Shown: positions 1 through 8,813, counted from the first letter of the stretch. The stretch: 38,831 nt of DNA from an uncultured Clostridia bacterium (GCA_948433435.1 CAOJDX010000012.1:1-38831), one strand, 5' to 3'. Numbers and translations: made by a program. The notes: generated by a model not told the origin, from the letters alone.

Positions 1-64
1 ATACGAGTCACTTTTATATAAAATTTTGTTTCACATCATTTACAAATGTACACTTACAAAAAAA

Positions 65-1508
65 TTATTCCAAAACTATTTCCCTTTTTTCTCTTTCTTC
101 AACTGCCTTATAAGCTTCTTCTACATCATTAAAATAAATTGTTTCATTTTTTAATTTTTGATATGTCTCATTTCCTTTTCCTAGTACTAAAACCATGTCT
201 TTAGGATTTGCCATATTAATTGCTTTTTTAATAGCTGTTCTTCTATCTACTTCTATTTCATAATTATGATGGGAATCTTTAGCAGTTGAAATTAGTTGTT
301 GAATAATATCATAAGGATCTTCGCTTCGAGGGTCTTCATAAGTAAAAATAGCATAACTGGCATTATCTAAGACAGTTTGTCCCATAACTGGACGTTTTAA
401 ATAATCTCGTTCTCCTGCAGAACCAATAACAACGATTGAACGATTAATATCTAAAGTATGTACAAAATTTAAAAGGTTAGTAATTCCATTAGGAGTATGA
501 GCATAATCAATCATGACATAATAAGGTGTTTTGGTATCCAAAAGCTCCATACGTCCATCTACTATTAACTTATCAATATTTTTCATCAAATCTTCCCAAG
601 TATATGAAAGAGATAAACAAGCAAGCAAAGCTGCTGCTAAATTATATACATTAAACTCTCCTAACAATGGACTTTTTACTTCATACAAATTTCCATCATA
701 TCGATAAGTAATATAAGTACATTTAGGATTTACCCTATAATTTACAATTTGAAGAGTATTTTCCTCTCCCTTACCATAAGTTACAATCTTACCATTACAA
801 GCTTGTTTTATTTCCATAAAATGTTCATCATCATGATTTAAAACACAAACACCAGATTTTTTAGTTTGTTGAAATAACATACTTTTGCATTCGATATAAT
901 TTTCATAGGATCCATGAATATTTAAATGTTCCTTTGTAATATTGGTAATAACAGATACATCAAAAAAAAGATCCTGCATTCTTCCTCTAAAAAAGGCTTC
1001 ACTACTCGCTTCCATAGAAACATATTTGCAATTATTCTTAACAAATTTATCTAAATAAGGTTCCAACTTATCAACATCTGGGGTTGTATTACCAGTTTCT
1101 CCTTTAAAACTTCCATAACTACGTCCATTTGTTCCTATATACCCGCAAGTCTCAATCCCAATTAAAGTTTGAATAATTGTTGCTGTTGATGTTTTACCAT
1201 CTGTTCCTGTAATTCCAACCATCGTTAACTTCTTCTCAGGATAATCATAAAACTTACGACAAAGAATAGGCAATTCTTGATTAGTATTATCTACTTTAAT
1301 AACAGGAATTGGTGCCTCAATATGGTCACGACTTACTACTAAAGCACTAGCACCTCTTTGAATAGCCTCTTCAATATAGTCATGACTCTACTTTCACTCC
1401 CATGGTACAAACAAATAAATCGCCTTTTTCTATTTCTTTAGAGTTAATTTTTATTCCTTTTATTAAAACATCACTATCTATATCATATAATTCATTTAAT
1501 TTCTTCAT
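65..1508 (-). pseudogene. murE: UDP-MurNAc-tripeptide synthetase MurE, frameshifted
   Basis: MurE adds the third amino acid (Lys or meso-DAP) to UDP-MurNAc-L-Ala-D-Glu in the cytoplasm. The long frame (65-1273) holds the ATP loop GITGTDGKTST, the Mur central domain, and a C-terminal domain with EDPRSEDP in place of the DNPR-type specificity motif. The retained Arg leans towards DAP, but this is uncertain. The first ~40 codons lie in another frame, from an ATG at 1508 preceded by AGGAG, and match the MurE N-terminus. The frames meet near 1383-1392. A lost TG restoring V-D-G-H-D-Y would rejoin them and give a normal length of about 480 residues. It is either a real disruption of an essential-type gene or an assembly error. 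The gene is divergent from arginase. Confidence 0.85.
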
Positions 1509-1613
1509 CTAGACCATCTCCTAATGTTAATTATATCGTAAACTTATGTAAAATCAAAGGAAAATAGTTGATATAGACAGTATTTTACGATATTATAAAC
1601 TAGGTGATTAATA

Positions 1614-2522
1614 ATGAAAACGGTTCTAATTGGAGCAGGAAGTGATTTAGGAGTTCATATTGATGGAGCTAAATTTGGTCCTACTCAATTAATGAATGAT
1701 ATGAAGAGTACTTATCAAGGAGAAATGATTACTCTAAGCCAAAAAGAAAATATTATCAAAAGTAGAAATCTCTCAGATCGTAGAAAAAATGAATACGAAA
1801 TCGACCAATTTAATACAAAACTTTATGAAATAGAAGTCGAACAATTAAAAAAGGGACTATTTCCCATCACTTTAGGAGGAGACCACTCTGTAGCAATTGC
1901 TAGTAGCTTAGCAGACAGCTTGGTTCATGAGGAAATTGGAATGATTTGGATTGATGCTCATACTGATTATAATACTTTTGAATCAACAGTAACAGGTAAT
2001 ATTCACGGACTACCATGCGCTGCTATTAATGGCTACAAGTGTAACGAGTTAAGAAAATTTCATAACGGAAATATAATTGATCCTAGAAAAACAGTCATTG
2101 TAGGAGCTAGAAGTATTGATAACTGGGAAAAAGATAATATTAAATACTCTGGCATTACTGTTTTTACAACCCAAGATTTAAAAGAAAAAGGGATTAAAAC
2201 TGTTATGGATGAAGCTTTTAAAATTGCTGGTAATAGAACAAAATCTATTCATATTAGCTATGACTTAGATATTATTGATCCAGAAATAGCTCCTGGTGTT
2301 AGTGTTCCTGAAGTTGACGGTATTAATGAAGAAGAAGCTATGACTATTTTAAAGGAAATTTTAGAACATATCGAAGAAGTATCTTCAATGGATATTGTAG
2401 AATTAAACCCTTTAAGAGATATTGAACGCAAAACGGAACAAATTGCTCTGAATATCTTAGCAACTACAATTCAAAAAGTGGAACAGGAAAAAGGAATTAA
2501 AAAATTTGAAAAAAAATACTAA
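1614..2522 (+). CDS. rocF: Arginase (ureohydrolase family)
   Basis: This is a cytoplasmic Mn-dependent hydrolase converting arginine to ornithine and urea. All metal-ligand motifs are present: GGDH (His91), DAHTD (Asp114, His116, Asp118) and SYDLD (Asp217, Asp219). The segment TGNIHGLP after the second motif is typical of arginases rather than agmatinases. Its 302 residues are the normal family length. The ATG follows AGGTGATTAATA. It stands alone, divergent from murE, with no other arginine-pathway gene nearby. Agmatinase or formimidoylglutamase is a less likely alternative. Confidence 0.88.
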   Translation: MKTVLIGAGSDLGVHIDGAKFGPTQLMNDMKSTYQGEMITLSQKENIIKSRNLSDRRKNEYEIDQFNTKLYEIEVEQLKKGLFPITLGGDHSVAIASSLADSLVHEEIGMIWIDAHTDYNTFESTVTGNIHGLPCAAINGYKCNELRKFHNGNIIDPRKTVIVGARSIDNWEKDNIKYSGITVFTTQDLKEKGIKTVMDEAFKIAGNRTKSIHISYDLDIIDPEIAPGVSVPEVDGINEEEAMTILKEILEHIEEVSSMDIVELNPLRDIERKTEQIALNILATTIQKVEQEKGIKKFEKKY

Positions 2523-2571
2523 AAAACTAAAGTAATCTATTTAAACTTTAGTTAATTAAAAATTAATGAAT

Positions 2572-2613
2572 AAGGATTGTACTATATTTCATAGGAATAA
2601 TCCTTTTCATTTT
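2572..2613 (+). terminator. Candidate terminator after arginase
   Basis: AAGGATT (2572-2578) pairs with AATCCTT (2599-2605) and is followed by a T-rich stretch. A second inverted repeat, AACTAAAGT/ACTTTAGTT (2525-2533 and 2545-2553), directly follows the stop codon. The stems are AT-rich, so strength is uncertain. Confidence 0.45.
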
Positions 2614-2651
2614 GTAGGTTAGCTATAATATTACTAACTACCTAATATAAT

Positions 2652-2819
2652 TAATTTACAGCATTCAAAATGACATAGATCTAAAACGGCTAATGTGTCT
2701 TTATTCCAAATATTTGTGTTTGAGTACCATTCAAAATGACATAGATCTAAAACTATATAGCTTAGAATTATCATAATAACTGTGTTTGAGTACCATTCAA
2801 AATGACATAGATCTAAAAC
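2652..2819 (-). CRISPR. Short type II-A-like CRISPR array, three repeats and two spacers
   Basis: Two identical 36-nt repeats lie at 2718-2753 and 2784-2819. A third at 2652-2687 is identical over its last 26 nt on the plus strand and degenerate before that. The two spacers (2688-2717 and 2754-2783) are exactly 30 nt. On the minus strand the repeat begins GTTTTAGATCTATG and ends CAAAC, like type II-A repeats of Streptococcus and Listeria. This orientation places the degenerate repeat at the leader-distal end, as expected, and the leader at about 2820-2978. No gene is seen at 2820-2978, only a weak GTATCAT/ATGATAC inverted repeat. No cas gene or clear tracrRNA is in the window. Confidence 0.88.
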
Positions 2820-2978
2820 CTCAAATAATTCTAAATCTATCCCAAAAGTATCATAGAGAAATACTTATTGAATGATACATACTACGTCATCTATCAAAAT
2901 TATAACATAAATTTAGCAAGATTTATCTATAATTTTTTCATAATAACTAATAACATATATTTTCTAGAATCACATGTA

Positions 2979-3689
2979 TTACTTTTTATAAGAATACAAC
3001 TGTTTTACTTCCTTTGGATTCAGTTTCCGAAACTCTCCACTTTTTAAAGATTTAACATCTAAAAAAGCAAAATACTCTCTTTTTAATTTAATAACAGGAT
3101 GTCCTATCTCTTTAAAAATATTTTTTACTTCATGATTATGTCCCTCTCTTAAAATTAAAGAAACATAACTACTATTGCTTTTTTTATCATATTTTCTGAC
3201 TTTAATATGCTCAGGTCGATACTTTTCTCTTCCAACAATAAGTCCTTTCTTTAAAAAATTAACTTCATCTTTGGTTACCAAACCTTCCACCTTAGCATAG
3301 TAACTTCTTTCAATTTCATTTCTAGGATGCATCAAAATATTAGCTAGTTCTCCATCATTTGTTAATAATATTGCTCCCGTTGTATCATAATCAAGTCTAC
3401 CTACAGGATAAATTCTCTTATCAGTATCAATCAAATCAACAACTGTTTTCCTACCCTTTTCATCATTTGAGGTACAAACAATCCCACGTGGTTTATTTAA
3501 AAGAAAATAAACCTTTTCTTCCCTATTAATATTTTTGCCACCAATTACAATATTATCTGTATAGCTTACTTTCATACCAAGAGTTGCCATTTCTCCATTT
3601 ACTTTAACAGATCCCTCTCTAATCAATTCTTCAGCCCTTCTTCTAGAGCAAATACCTGCTTGTGCAATAATTTTTTGTAAACGTTCCAT
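2979..3689 (-). CDS. rluB: Pseudouridine synthase, RsuA/RluB family
   Basis: It isomerises a specific uridine in rRNA, most likely 23S rRNA. The N-terminal S4 RNA-binding domain (residues 1-48) starts MERLQKIIAQAGICSRR, typical of RluB-type proteins. The catalytic motif GRLDYDTTG has its nucleophilic Asp at residue 100, followed by LLTNDGELAN. Its 236 residues are normal. The start is fixed by the canonical N-terminus. RluB versus RsuA/RluE cannot be settled by eye, although RluB is the usual Bacillota member with this N-terminus. Confidence 0.86.
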   Translation of the reverse strand: MERLQKIIAQAGICSRRRAEELIREGSVKVNGEMATLGMKVSYTDNIVIGGKNINREEKVYFLLNKPRGIVCTSNDEKGRKTVVDLIDTDKRIYPVGRLDYDTTGAILLTNDGELANILMHPRNEIERSYYAKVEGLVTKDEVNFLKKGLIVGREKYRPEHIKVRKYDKKSNSSYVSLILREGHNHEVKNIFKEIGHPVIKLKREYFAFLDVKSLKSGEFRKLNPKEVKQLYSYKK

Positions 3690-3792
3690 TTAATCACCAC
3701 ATAAAGTATACCTTATTTCTAATAAAAAAGAAATAATTACTAATAACTTATTTTACCTTTTATCATAAAATACTTTAAAGGAGTGATTTTTT

Positions 3793-4059
3793 ATGTATAG
3801 AACTACTAACTATAGCATACCAAACAATGGAAATTATACTTATAGAACTAGTTCAAATAATTCATCTAATGCTGGCTATTATGATGAAAGAGGTTTTTGG
3901 ATTCCTTTTGTTGTTGGAGGACTTGCTGGTGGCGCTTTAGGATACGGAGTTGCTAATAATAACTTTTTAAGCAATAATAACAATTATAATTCTTTTCCGA
4001 GACCATATCCTGTATTTTGTCCAGGACCTGGATGCATGATGCCATATCCATATTTCTAA
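3793..4059 (+). CDS. Small Asn/Tyr-rich protein with glycine-zipper membrane segment
   Basis: I do not recognise this 88-residue protein. The N-terminal third is rich in Asn, Ser, Tyr and Thr. A hydrophobic stretch, WIPFVVGGLAGGALGYGV, resembles a glycine-zipper membrane helix. The tail is rich in Pro, Cys and Tyr (PGPGCMMPYPYF). The composition recalls small spore-coat or envelope proteins, but that is inference. AAAGGAG lies well placed before the ATG. A strong terminator follows directly, so it is probably a single-gene transcript. Confidence 0.7.
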   Translation: MYRTTNYSIPNNGNYTYRTSSNNSSNAGYYDERGFWIPFVVGGLAGGALGYGVANNNFLSNNNNYNSFPRPYPVFCPGPGCMMPYPYF

Positions 4060-4079
4060 GTCGAGTTTCTCGACTTTTT
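4058..4079 (+). terminator. Strong intrinsic terminator
   Basis: AAGTCGAG, a TTT loop, CTCGACTT and then TTT form an 8-bp stem with a T-run. It overlaps the stop codon of the small protein and lies between convergent genes, so it may also serve the kinase gene on the other strand. Confidence 0.85.
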
Positions 4080-5313
4080 AATTGATTGGAAGTTCAATAT
4101 AAGCATCTGTTCCTTTTCCTTCTACTGATTTATAATACATTTTTCCATCATGTAACCCAATAATCTCCTTTGATAAAGAAACTCCTAAACCTGTACCATT
4201 TTTCTTTGTTGTAAAAAAATTCTCCCCTATTCTTTGCATAGTTTCTTTATTCATTCCAATTCCATTATCACTTATTTTAATTGTTACCTTACTACCCTTT
4301 TGATAAACATTTAAAGTAATCTCCATCCTTCCCTTCTTCGCTTCTATACTATTCTTAAAAACATTAATAAATACTTGTTTTATCCTATTATAATCCAAAT
4401 CTAAATATAGTTCATCATCAGGAATATTAAAATTACATTCAATATCATTATTTCTTAAAAGAGGTTTTATCTCCTCCCTAATTTCTTCCAGTAATAAATA
4501 TAAATCAGTATCTTCCTTGGTTATTTTAACTTTCGTATAATCTAAGAAATCATCCATCAAATTTAAAGTTCTATTAATCTCATTACTAATAATGGGAATA
4601 TACTTATGATATTCTTTTTTCTTTTGTCCTTCCAAAATATCCAAATAACCTCTACATACTGCTAAAGGATTTTTAACTTCATGGGTAATCTTAAATAGTG
4701 ATTCTCTTATTTCTTTTTCTCTATTCAATTCATTCAAAGTACTATTATAATTAACAATATTTTCTCCTTTATCAATAATGATAATAATAACATAAGAGAA
4801 AAAAGAAAATAATAAAGAACTAAATAAAATATAATAAAAAGTTTGTAAAAAAGAAGCATCTGGCATAATATAAAATATTGTTTGATAAATCATAGATATT
4901 GTTCTTATAATAATGAAGCCATTAATAATATTAATATTTCTATTTTTAGTATTATCACAAAGAAAATAGACAAAAAAATATAAGACATATTCTAATATAA
5001 GAATAACCAATGAAAAATGTAGTTTATAATAGTTAAATAAAATTAAAATAAAAGCAATAATAAAGGAACTAGTTTTCTGATTTTTAATAAAACTAATTAC
5101 TAATGGAATATTAAATAAAAGAGCTGGATATATAGTTTTAAACATTACTCCATATCTTATTAACATATAAATAGATGAATACAGGGCTAATTCTAAAAAC
5201 AATCCCTTTTCTTTCTTATCAAGATTTCTTGTATAAGCAGTATATATAATATAAACGGTTAGTGGAAACAAAATATAAACTGTATTAGTAATTACTCCTC
5301 CAAATATTGACAT
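4078..5313 (-). CDS. Membrane sensor histidine kinase (orphan)
   Basis: Residues 1-180 contain six or more hydrophobic helices forming a membrane sensor domain with no large extracellular loop. A HisKA domain follows with H-box HEVKNPLAV (phospho-acceptor His211). The HATPase domain has an N-box (NVFKNSIEAKK), a G1 box (DNGIGMN) and an F/G2 region (FFTTKKNGTGLGVSLSKEI). The layout resembles the KinB/KinD-like sporulation kinases of Bacillota. No response regulator is adjacent, so its partner must be encoded elsewhere. The 411-residue protein appears intact. The signal is unknown, and the sporulation link is inference from the H-box type. Confidence 0.87.
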   Translation of the reverse strand: MSIFGGVITNTVYILFPLTVYIIYTAYTRNLDKKEKGLFLELALYSSIYMLIRYGVMFKTIYPALLFNIPLVISFIKNQKTSSFIIAFILILFNYYKLHFSLVILILEYVLYFFVYFLCDNTKNRNINIINGFIIIRTISMIYQTIFYIMPDASFLQTFYYILFSSLLFSFFSYVIIIIIDKGENIVNYNSTLNELNREKEIRESLFKITHEVKNPLAVCRGYLDILEGQKKKEYHKYIPIISNEINRTLNLMDDFLDYTKVKITKEDTDLYLLLEEIREEIKPLLRNNDIECNFNIPDDELYLDLDYNRIKQVFINVFKNSIEAKKGRMEITLNVYQKGSKVTIKISDNGIGMNKETMQRIGENFFTTKKNGTGLGVSLSKEIIGLHDGKMYYKSVEGKGTDAYIELPIN

Positions 5314-5437
5314 ATAATCCCTTCTTTCTAAATTTATTATATCTCTTTTTTTTGTCGTCTTTTGTCGAATTATGATATTTTATGAAAATATATGTCTATT
5401 TTTCTAGATTTTTTCTTTATTTTTTTGTTATGAAAGG

Positions 5438-5466
5438 TAGACATTATAGACTTTTTCTGATATGAT
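5438..5466 (+). promoter_or_regulatory. Promoter of the host tRNA-Gly gene
   Basis: TAGACA (5438-5443), a 17-bp spacer and TATGAT (5461-5466) predict a start near 5473, just before the tRNA 5' end at 5482. After insertion of the element this promoter reads into the element's left end, towards its own tRNA-Gly. Confidence 0.7.
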
Positions 5467-5481
5467 TTATTTGTAAGAAAT

Positions 5482-5520
5482 GCGGATGTAGTTTAGTGGT
5501 TAGAATACGGCCTTGCCAAG
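5482..5520 (+). tRNA. tRNA-Gly(GCC), 5' half, split by the element
   Basis: Acceptor strand GCGGATG, D-arm and the 5' side of the anticodon arm with loop TTGCCAA are present. The sequence then leaves the tRNA fold after CCTTGCCAAG. The missing 3' half is at 25335-25370. Joined at the shared core, the halves give a normal cloverleaf: GCGGATG/CATCCGC acceptor, CGGCC/GGCTG anticodon stem with one G-U, GGGGA/TCCCT T-stem, and an encoded CCA. As it stands this half cannot make a tRNA. Confidence 0.9.
5511..5520. repeat. attL core
   Basis: CCTTGCCAAG is shared exactly with the right junction (25325-25334); the flanking bases differ on both sides. It is the anticodon loop plus adjoining stem of the tRNA. 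A further 11-bp match, GTTAAACCTTG, occurs at 5549-5559 and overlapping the right core at 25319-25329. This could be an integrase core-type site. Confidence 0.88.
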
Positions 5521-5614
5521 TTAGTAACGTAAGGTTGAAATTAAAACCGTTAAACCTTGAAATATAAAGGGTTTCTGATGTGCGAGCAATTAAAAATAAT
5601 GAAAAAAGTGATAT

Positions 5615-5636
5615 CGTGTACCAATTCGTGTACCAA
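5615..5636. promoter_or_regulatory. Paired integrase arm-type sites, left end
   Basis: CGTGTACCAA occurs twice (5615-5624 and 5627-5636). The same pair occurs at the right end, at 25132-25141 and 25143-25152. Short direct repeats inside both ends of a tyrosine-integrase element are expected arm-binding sites. Integrase binding itself is inferred. Confidence 0.7.
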
Positions 5637-5717
5637 AATAATAAACTTTATCTAAATCACATTAAATTATCTTTAATTGTTCCTACATTAAAATCTGCAA
5701 AAAATTAATAAAAAAAT

Positions 5718-5792
5718 GCAGGTATAGTACAGTGGTTAGTACATCTCGTTGCCAACGAGAGAACGGCAGTTCGAATCTGCTTACTTGCTCCA
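5718..5792 (+). tRNA. Intact tRNA-Gly(GCC) carried by the element
   Basis: The cloverleaf is complete: acceptor GCAGGTA/TACTTGC with one G-U, D-stem GTAC/GTAC, anticodon stem TCTCG/CGAGA around loop TTGCCAA (anticodon GCC), T-stem GGCAG/CTGCT with loop TTCGAAT, discriminator T and encoded CCA. It differs clearly from the disrupted host tRNA-Gly(GCC) but has the same anticodon. It lies 198 bp inside attL, on the same strand as the host tRNA promoter, and ends in its own terminator. Confidence 0.93.
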
Positions 5793-5802
5793 ATTGAAAG
5801 TT

Positions 5803-5827
5803 AAATCTCTAGTGATAGAGATTTTTT
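5803..5827 (+). terminator. Terminator of the element tRNA
   Basis: AAATCTCTA, loop GTGA, TAGAGATTT and a T-run form a 9-bp perfect stem 10 nt after the tRNA CCA. Confidence 0.85.
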
Positions 5828-5868
5828 CTTTTACAATTAAAAACCCGAAATATAATAATTATCTCGAG

Positions 5869-7467
5869 TTAAGTTACTTTATTTAATGGTTCAATCTTTA
5901 TCTTTTTATATATCTGTTTAAATCCTTCAAATATAGCTTCAATTTCTTCATCATCTAATTGATTATCAATAATTGCTATTTTTCTAAATACTGGGAATAA
6001 ATCAAATAAATAATTCTGACACTGTTTTAAATCATTTATATAATCAATTTCTTCTATCGGTTTTGATAGCAATTTTTGTATTAATGAATTTACTTTTCTT
6101 TTATTATTAAGTCTATTCACACTTATACGGTATAATTCTGAATAAGTTAAACCTAAGGCATTTCTAAATTCTTCCTCAAACTTATTTAAGAGTTTTTTAT
6201 CTTCTTCAAGATTACTTTGGTTATAAATACCTAGTACTGTACTTACTTTAGACCAACCAAAACGTTTTTTAACTGCTTCAATATTGGTTTCACCTTGTAG
6301 CATAAACGTTGCTGCACTATGCCTCAATACTCTAAGAGGTAAATCTTTATAACCTAATAATCTAATGAATACTCTCCATTCGGCAGTATATCGTGATGGT
6401 GTTATTAATTCATTATCTAACCATGATGTAAATATAAAATCATCATTAGTAACTATCATACCACATTGTTCTTTAAAGTATCTATAATTATCTATTAAAT
6501 TTAACGTATACTCACTAATAGTAATTTCTCTCTCACTAGCTTCTGTTTTAAGGTCTTTAATTATTAATTCTCCTGTAAGCCGTGATTTAACCAATGCTCT
6601 AACAATTTTAATAGTCATTCTTCTTCTATTAATATCAGAATATTTAATTGCTAGTATTTCTTCAATTCTTAAACCAGTTTCCAAGAATAGGTTGATAAGT
6701 AATCTAAGTCTTATATTTTTTTTATCAATTTCATCTAAAACATAGTGAATATCGGTGTTTGCTAAATAATTTCTATCTTTTGCTTTATATTTTGGTTTTT
6801 GTTCTACTTCATCAAAAGGATTATCTTTTATTATTTTCAATTTATCTTTAAAATACACAAATGCTTTATGCATTAATTCATAAGGATTATTTATTGTGTT
6901 TTCAGATAATGTTTCATTTTCATTTTCTTTAACTGGCTTAGCAGAAAATAATTCATCAACATAATTTTGTGCATCTTCTACGGTAATATCCGTAATTTTT
7001 TTATTAAGCAAAACACAATCTCTAATAAAACGTCCTTGATAGATAATAACATCTTTTTCATAAGTTGTTCTTCCTATTCTTTTTCCTGTTTTTTTACCAA
7101 TTAAAGATTTTCTGTATACAAAAAAGTTTTCAAAGCCCTCTCTTAGTGTTAAATCTTGGAACTCATTATCTTTTTCAACTACTTCTTCTAAACCATTTTG
7201 AGAATTTTCACTTTTCTCTTTACCTTGTTTAAGAGAATTTAGGAATTCCCATTTTTTATTAATTGCATTTAATAGTCCTTGAACTACTTTAGTAAATCTT
7301 TGTTTATTACCTTTTAAATCGGTATATCTCATGGATATTCGGAATTTATCTGTACCTATCTCATAAATATACTTTAAATCCTCATCAGTAATACCTAAAG
7401 TTTTAGCTTTATTAAATGAAATGGAAAATCCTTTTAATCCTTCTTTTGTTAAATTAGACTTGTTCAC
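5869..7467 (-). CDS. int: Tyrosine recombinase / integrase
   Basis: It catalyses integration and excision of this element at tRNA-Gly. An N-terminal arm-binding-like region and SAM-like core-binding domain precede the catalytic domain. That domain shows TGLRIEEIL (first Arg), RVLRHSAATF (the usual first His is Arg), FGWSKVSTV (Trp at the H/W position) and the nucleophile Tyr in LGIYNQSN. At 532 residues it is longer than typical integrases because of a C-terminal extension of roughly 100 residues of unknown role. The start is GTG at 7467 after GGAG and overlaps the excisionase-like gene by 14 nt. It lies next to attL, as usual. Confidence 0.9.
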   Translation of the reverse strand: MNKSNLTKEGLKGFSISFNKAKTLGITDEDLKYIYEIGTDKFRISMRYTDLKGNKQRFTKVVQGLLNAINKKWEFLNSLKQGKEKSENSQNGLEEVVEKDNEFQDLTLREGFENFFVYRKSLIGKKTGKRIGRTTYEKDVIIYQGRFIRDCVLLNKKITDITVEDAQNYVDELFSAKPVKENENETLSENTINNPYELMHKAFVYFKDKLKIIKDNPFDEVEQKPKYKAKDRNYLANTDIHYVLDEIDKKNIRLRLLINLFLETGLRIEEILAIKYSDINRRRMTIKIVRALVKSRLTGELIIKDLKTEASEREITISEYTLNLIDNYRYFKEQCGMIVTNDDFIFTSWLDNELITPSRYTAEWRVFIRLLGYKDLPLRVLRHSAATFMLQGETNIEAVKKRFGWSKVSTVLGIYNQSNLEEDKKLLNKFEEEFRNALGLTYSELYRISVNRLNNKRKVNSLIQKLLSKPIEEIDYINDLKQCQNYLFDLFPVFRKIAIIDNQLDDEEIEAIFEGFKQIYKKIKIEPLNKVT

Positions 7468-7774
7468 TTGTTCTCCATGAAGTTACATTATCAATATTAC
7501 TTCTTTTAGTACTTGTTTGCAGAAAATTCTCAATATCACTTATATAAAAGTGTCTTTCATTTCCTATCCATGTAACTGGAAGAATTTTTTCATTAATAGC
7601 TTTAGTAAGAATATATTTAGATAGTTTTGGGTAGATTTTAGTAATCTCATTTATCCCATATAGCTGTTCTTTATCCTCTTTAGCAGCATCAATACTTAGA
7701 TGTTCCTCATAATTTTTTATTAATCCACCAATTTCAATGAATAGGTCGCTTAAACAATTTATTTCTTTACCCAT
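7454..7774 (-). CDS. Excisionase-like helix-turn-helix protein
   Basis: This 106-residue protein has a C-terminal MerR/Xis-like winged helix (residues ~40-90: GINEITKIYPKLSKYILTKA, then WIGNERHFYISDIENFL). Small proteins of this type beside integrases bias recombination towards excision. It overlaps the integrase start by 14 nt and the upstream gene by 8 nt, indicating translational coupling. AAGGAG precedes the ATG. The excisionase role is inferred from fold and position. Confidence 0.68.
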   Translation of the reverse strand: MGKEINCLSDLFIEIGGLIKNYEEHLSIDAAKEDKEQLYGINEITKIYPKLSKYILTKAINEKILPVTWIGNERHFYISDIENFLQTSTKRSNIDNVTSWRTSEQV

Positions 7775-8174
7775 TAAAATTCTCCTTTCTACTTATTTTT
7801 TTATCTAATCTTGAAGTAAGTATTTCTAAAATATAATCTCTTACTTCTTTATGTAATTCTCTTGCTCTATCCTGTGTAAATATTTTAGGTTTTAGGTTAT
7901 CTTTCCACATATTATTATCAGTACAGTCACTATGATGTCCTATTAAAACTTCCATTTGATTATCACAATCTCTTTCTTGTGGTAAGTAAACCCATATACA
8001 TATATCTATATTAGTATCATAAGTATCAAATATTTTTAATAACGTTCCTTGCTCAGCACCATTATTAAAGATTTCAATAACACCATCTAAATCAATATTT
8101 AGTTTCAATAATTCAGCTGCTACTGATTTAAATATATCATTAGACTTTCTTATTTTATCGCTCCATACTATCAT
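7767..8174 (-). CDS. Hypothetical protein in the recombination operon
   Basis: I do not recognise this 135-residue soluble protein. The middle has alternating hydrophobic strands (DICIWVYLP) and several His and Cys residues (GHHSDCTDNN). The C-terminus is helical and basic. It overlaps the excisionase-like gene by 8 nt and follows the serine recombinase by 21 nt, so it is cotranscribed with the recombination genes. Confidence 0.55.
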   Translation of the reverse strand: MIVWSDKIRKSNDIFKSVAAELLKLNIDLDGVIEIFNNGAEQGTLLKIFDTYDTNIDICIWVYLPQERDCDNQMEVLIGHHSDCTDNNMWKDNLKPKIFTQDRARELHKEVRDYILEILTSRLDKKISRKENFNG

Positions 8175-8195
8175 TCAATTTCTCCCCCTGTCTTT

Positions 8196-8813
8196 TTATT
8201 TCATGTATTTTTTTACCATATTGTAATAAGTGTTGGTTTTTAATCCTAAAATTGCTCTCGCTTCACGTGCTGTTATTTCATTTTTCTTAACTTTTTCTAC
8301 TATCGTTTCAAATTCATCTGGTTTTTTTATAACAGGACGTCCATACGGTCTACCTGTTTTTGTTTTCTTAGTTTTCATTACAATATCTATTCCAGCCCTT
8401 TGCCTAGATAATAGTTTTTTCCTTTCAACATCTGCAACATAAGAAAGTAAAGCTAATATGATATCGTTTATTACACTTTTTAATAAATCGTTTTCATTGC
8501 TAGTATCCAAAACAGGCATATCAAGGACTTTAATGTTTGCCTTAATATTTTTGGTTATATCTCGCCATTCTTCAAGAATTTGTGAATAATTGCGGCCTAA
8601 TCTGTCTAAACTTTGAATTATCAACAAATCATTTTCCCGTAATGCATTCTTTAAAACTTGATATTGAGGTCTATCGTTAAAATTTTTTCCTGATGCTTTC
8701 TCAATATAAATATCACGTTCTGGAATATTAAAATCTTTAATAGCTTCGAGCTGTCTTGCTATATTCTGGCTAGGGTCTGATATTCTCAAATAAGCAAATA
8801 TTTTATTGTTCAA
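8196..8813 (-). CDS. Small serine recombinase (resolvase/invertase)
   Basis: A 205-residue resolvase/invertase with the catalytic Ser in YLRISDPSQN near residue 12. A core QSLDRLGRNYSQI and Arg-rich helix E (ERKKLLSRQRAGI) follow, then a C-terminal HTH (EITAREARAILGLKTNTYYN). The start is TTG at 8813 after AGAGGTGA. In an element that already has a tyrosine integrase it may resolve multimers or invert DNA. No clear res or hix site was identified. Confidence 0.87.
   Translation of the reverse strand: MNNKIFAYLRISDPSQNIARQLEAIKDFNIPERDIYIEKASGKNFNDRPQYQVLKNALRENDLLIIQSLDRLGRNYSQILEEWRDITKNIKANIKVLDMPVLDTSNENDLLKSVINDIILALLSYVADVERKKLLSRQRAGIDIVMKTKKTKTGRPYGRPVIKKPDEFETIVEKVKKNEITAREARAILGLKTNTYYNMVKKYMK

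Noticed and set aside
2881..2978. Possible tracrRNA near the CRISPR array (ATTTAGCAAGATTTAT resembles a tracr nexus)
   Set aside because: The match to the repeat's anti-repeat is poor and broken by AT-rich sequence, and no terminator follows. It is not distinguishable from chance.
5521..5580. Element sequence after attL as a replacement tRNA 3' half (GGTTGAAATTAAAACC looks like a T-arm)
   Set aside because: No acceptor strand complementary to GCGGATG follows and the anticodon stem cannot close, so it does not restore the tRNA.
8230..8442. Plus-strand open frame inside the serine recombinase gene
   Set aside because: It is fully antisense to a clear recombinase and has no ribosome site or recognisable product. 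Similar antisense frames inside the primase, DUF6076-like, SSB and RitB genes are rejected for the same reason.
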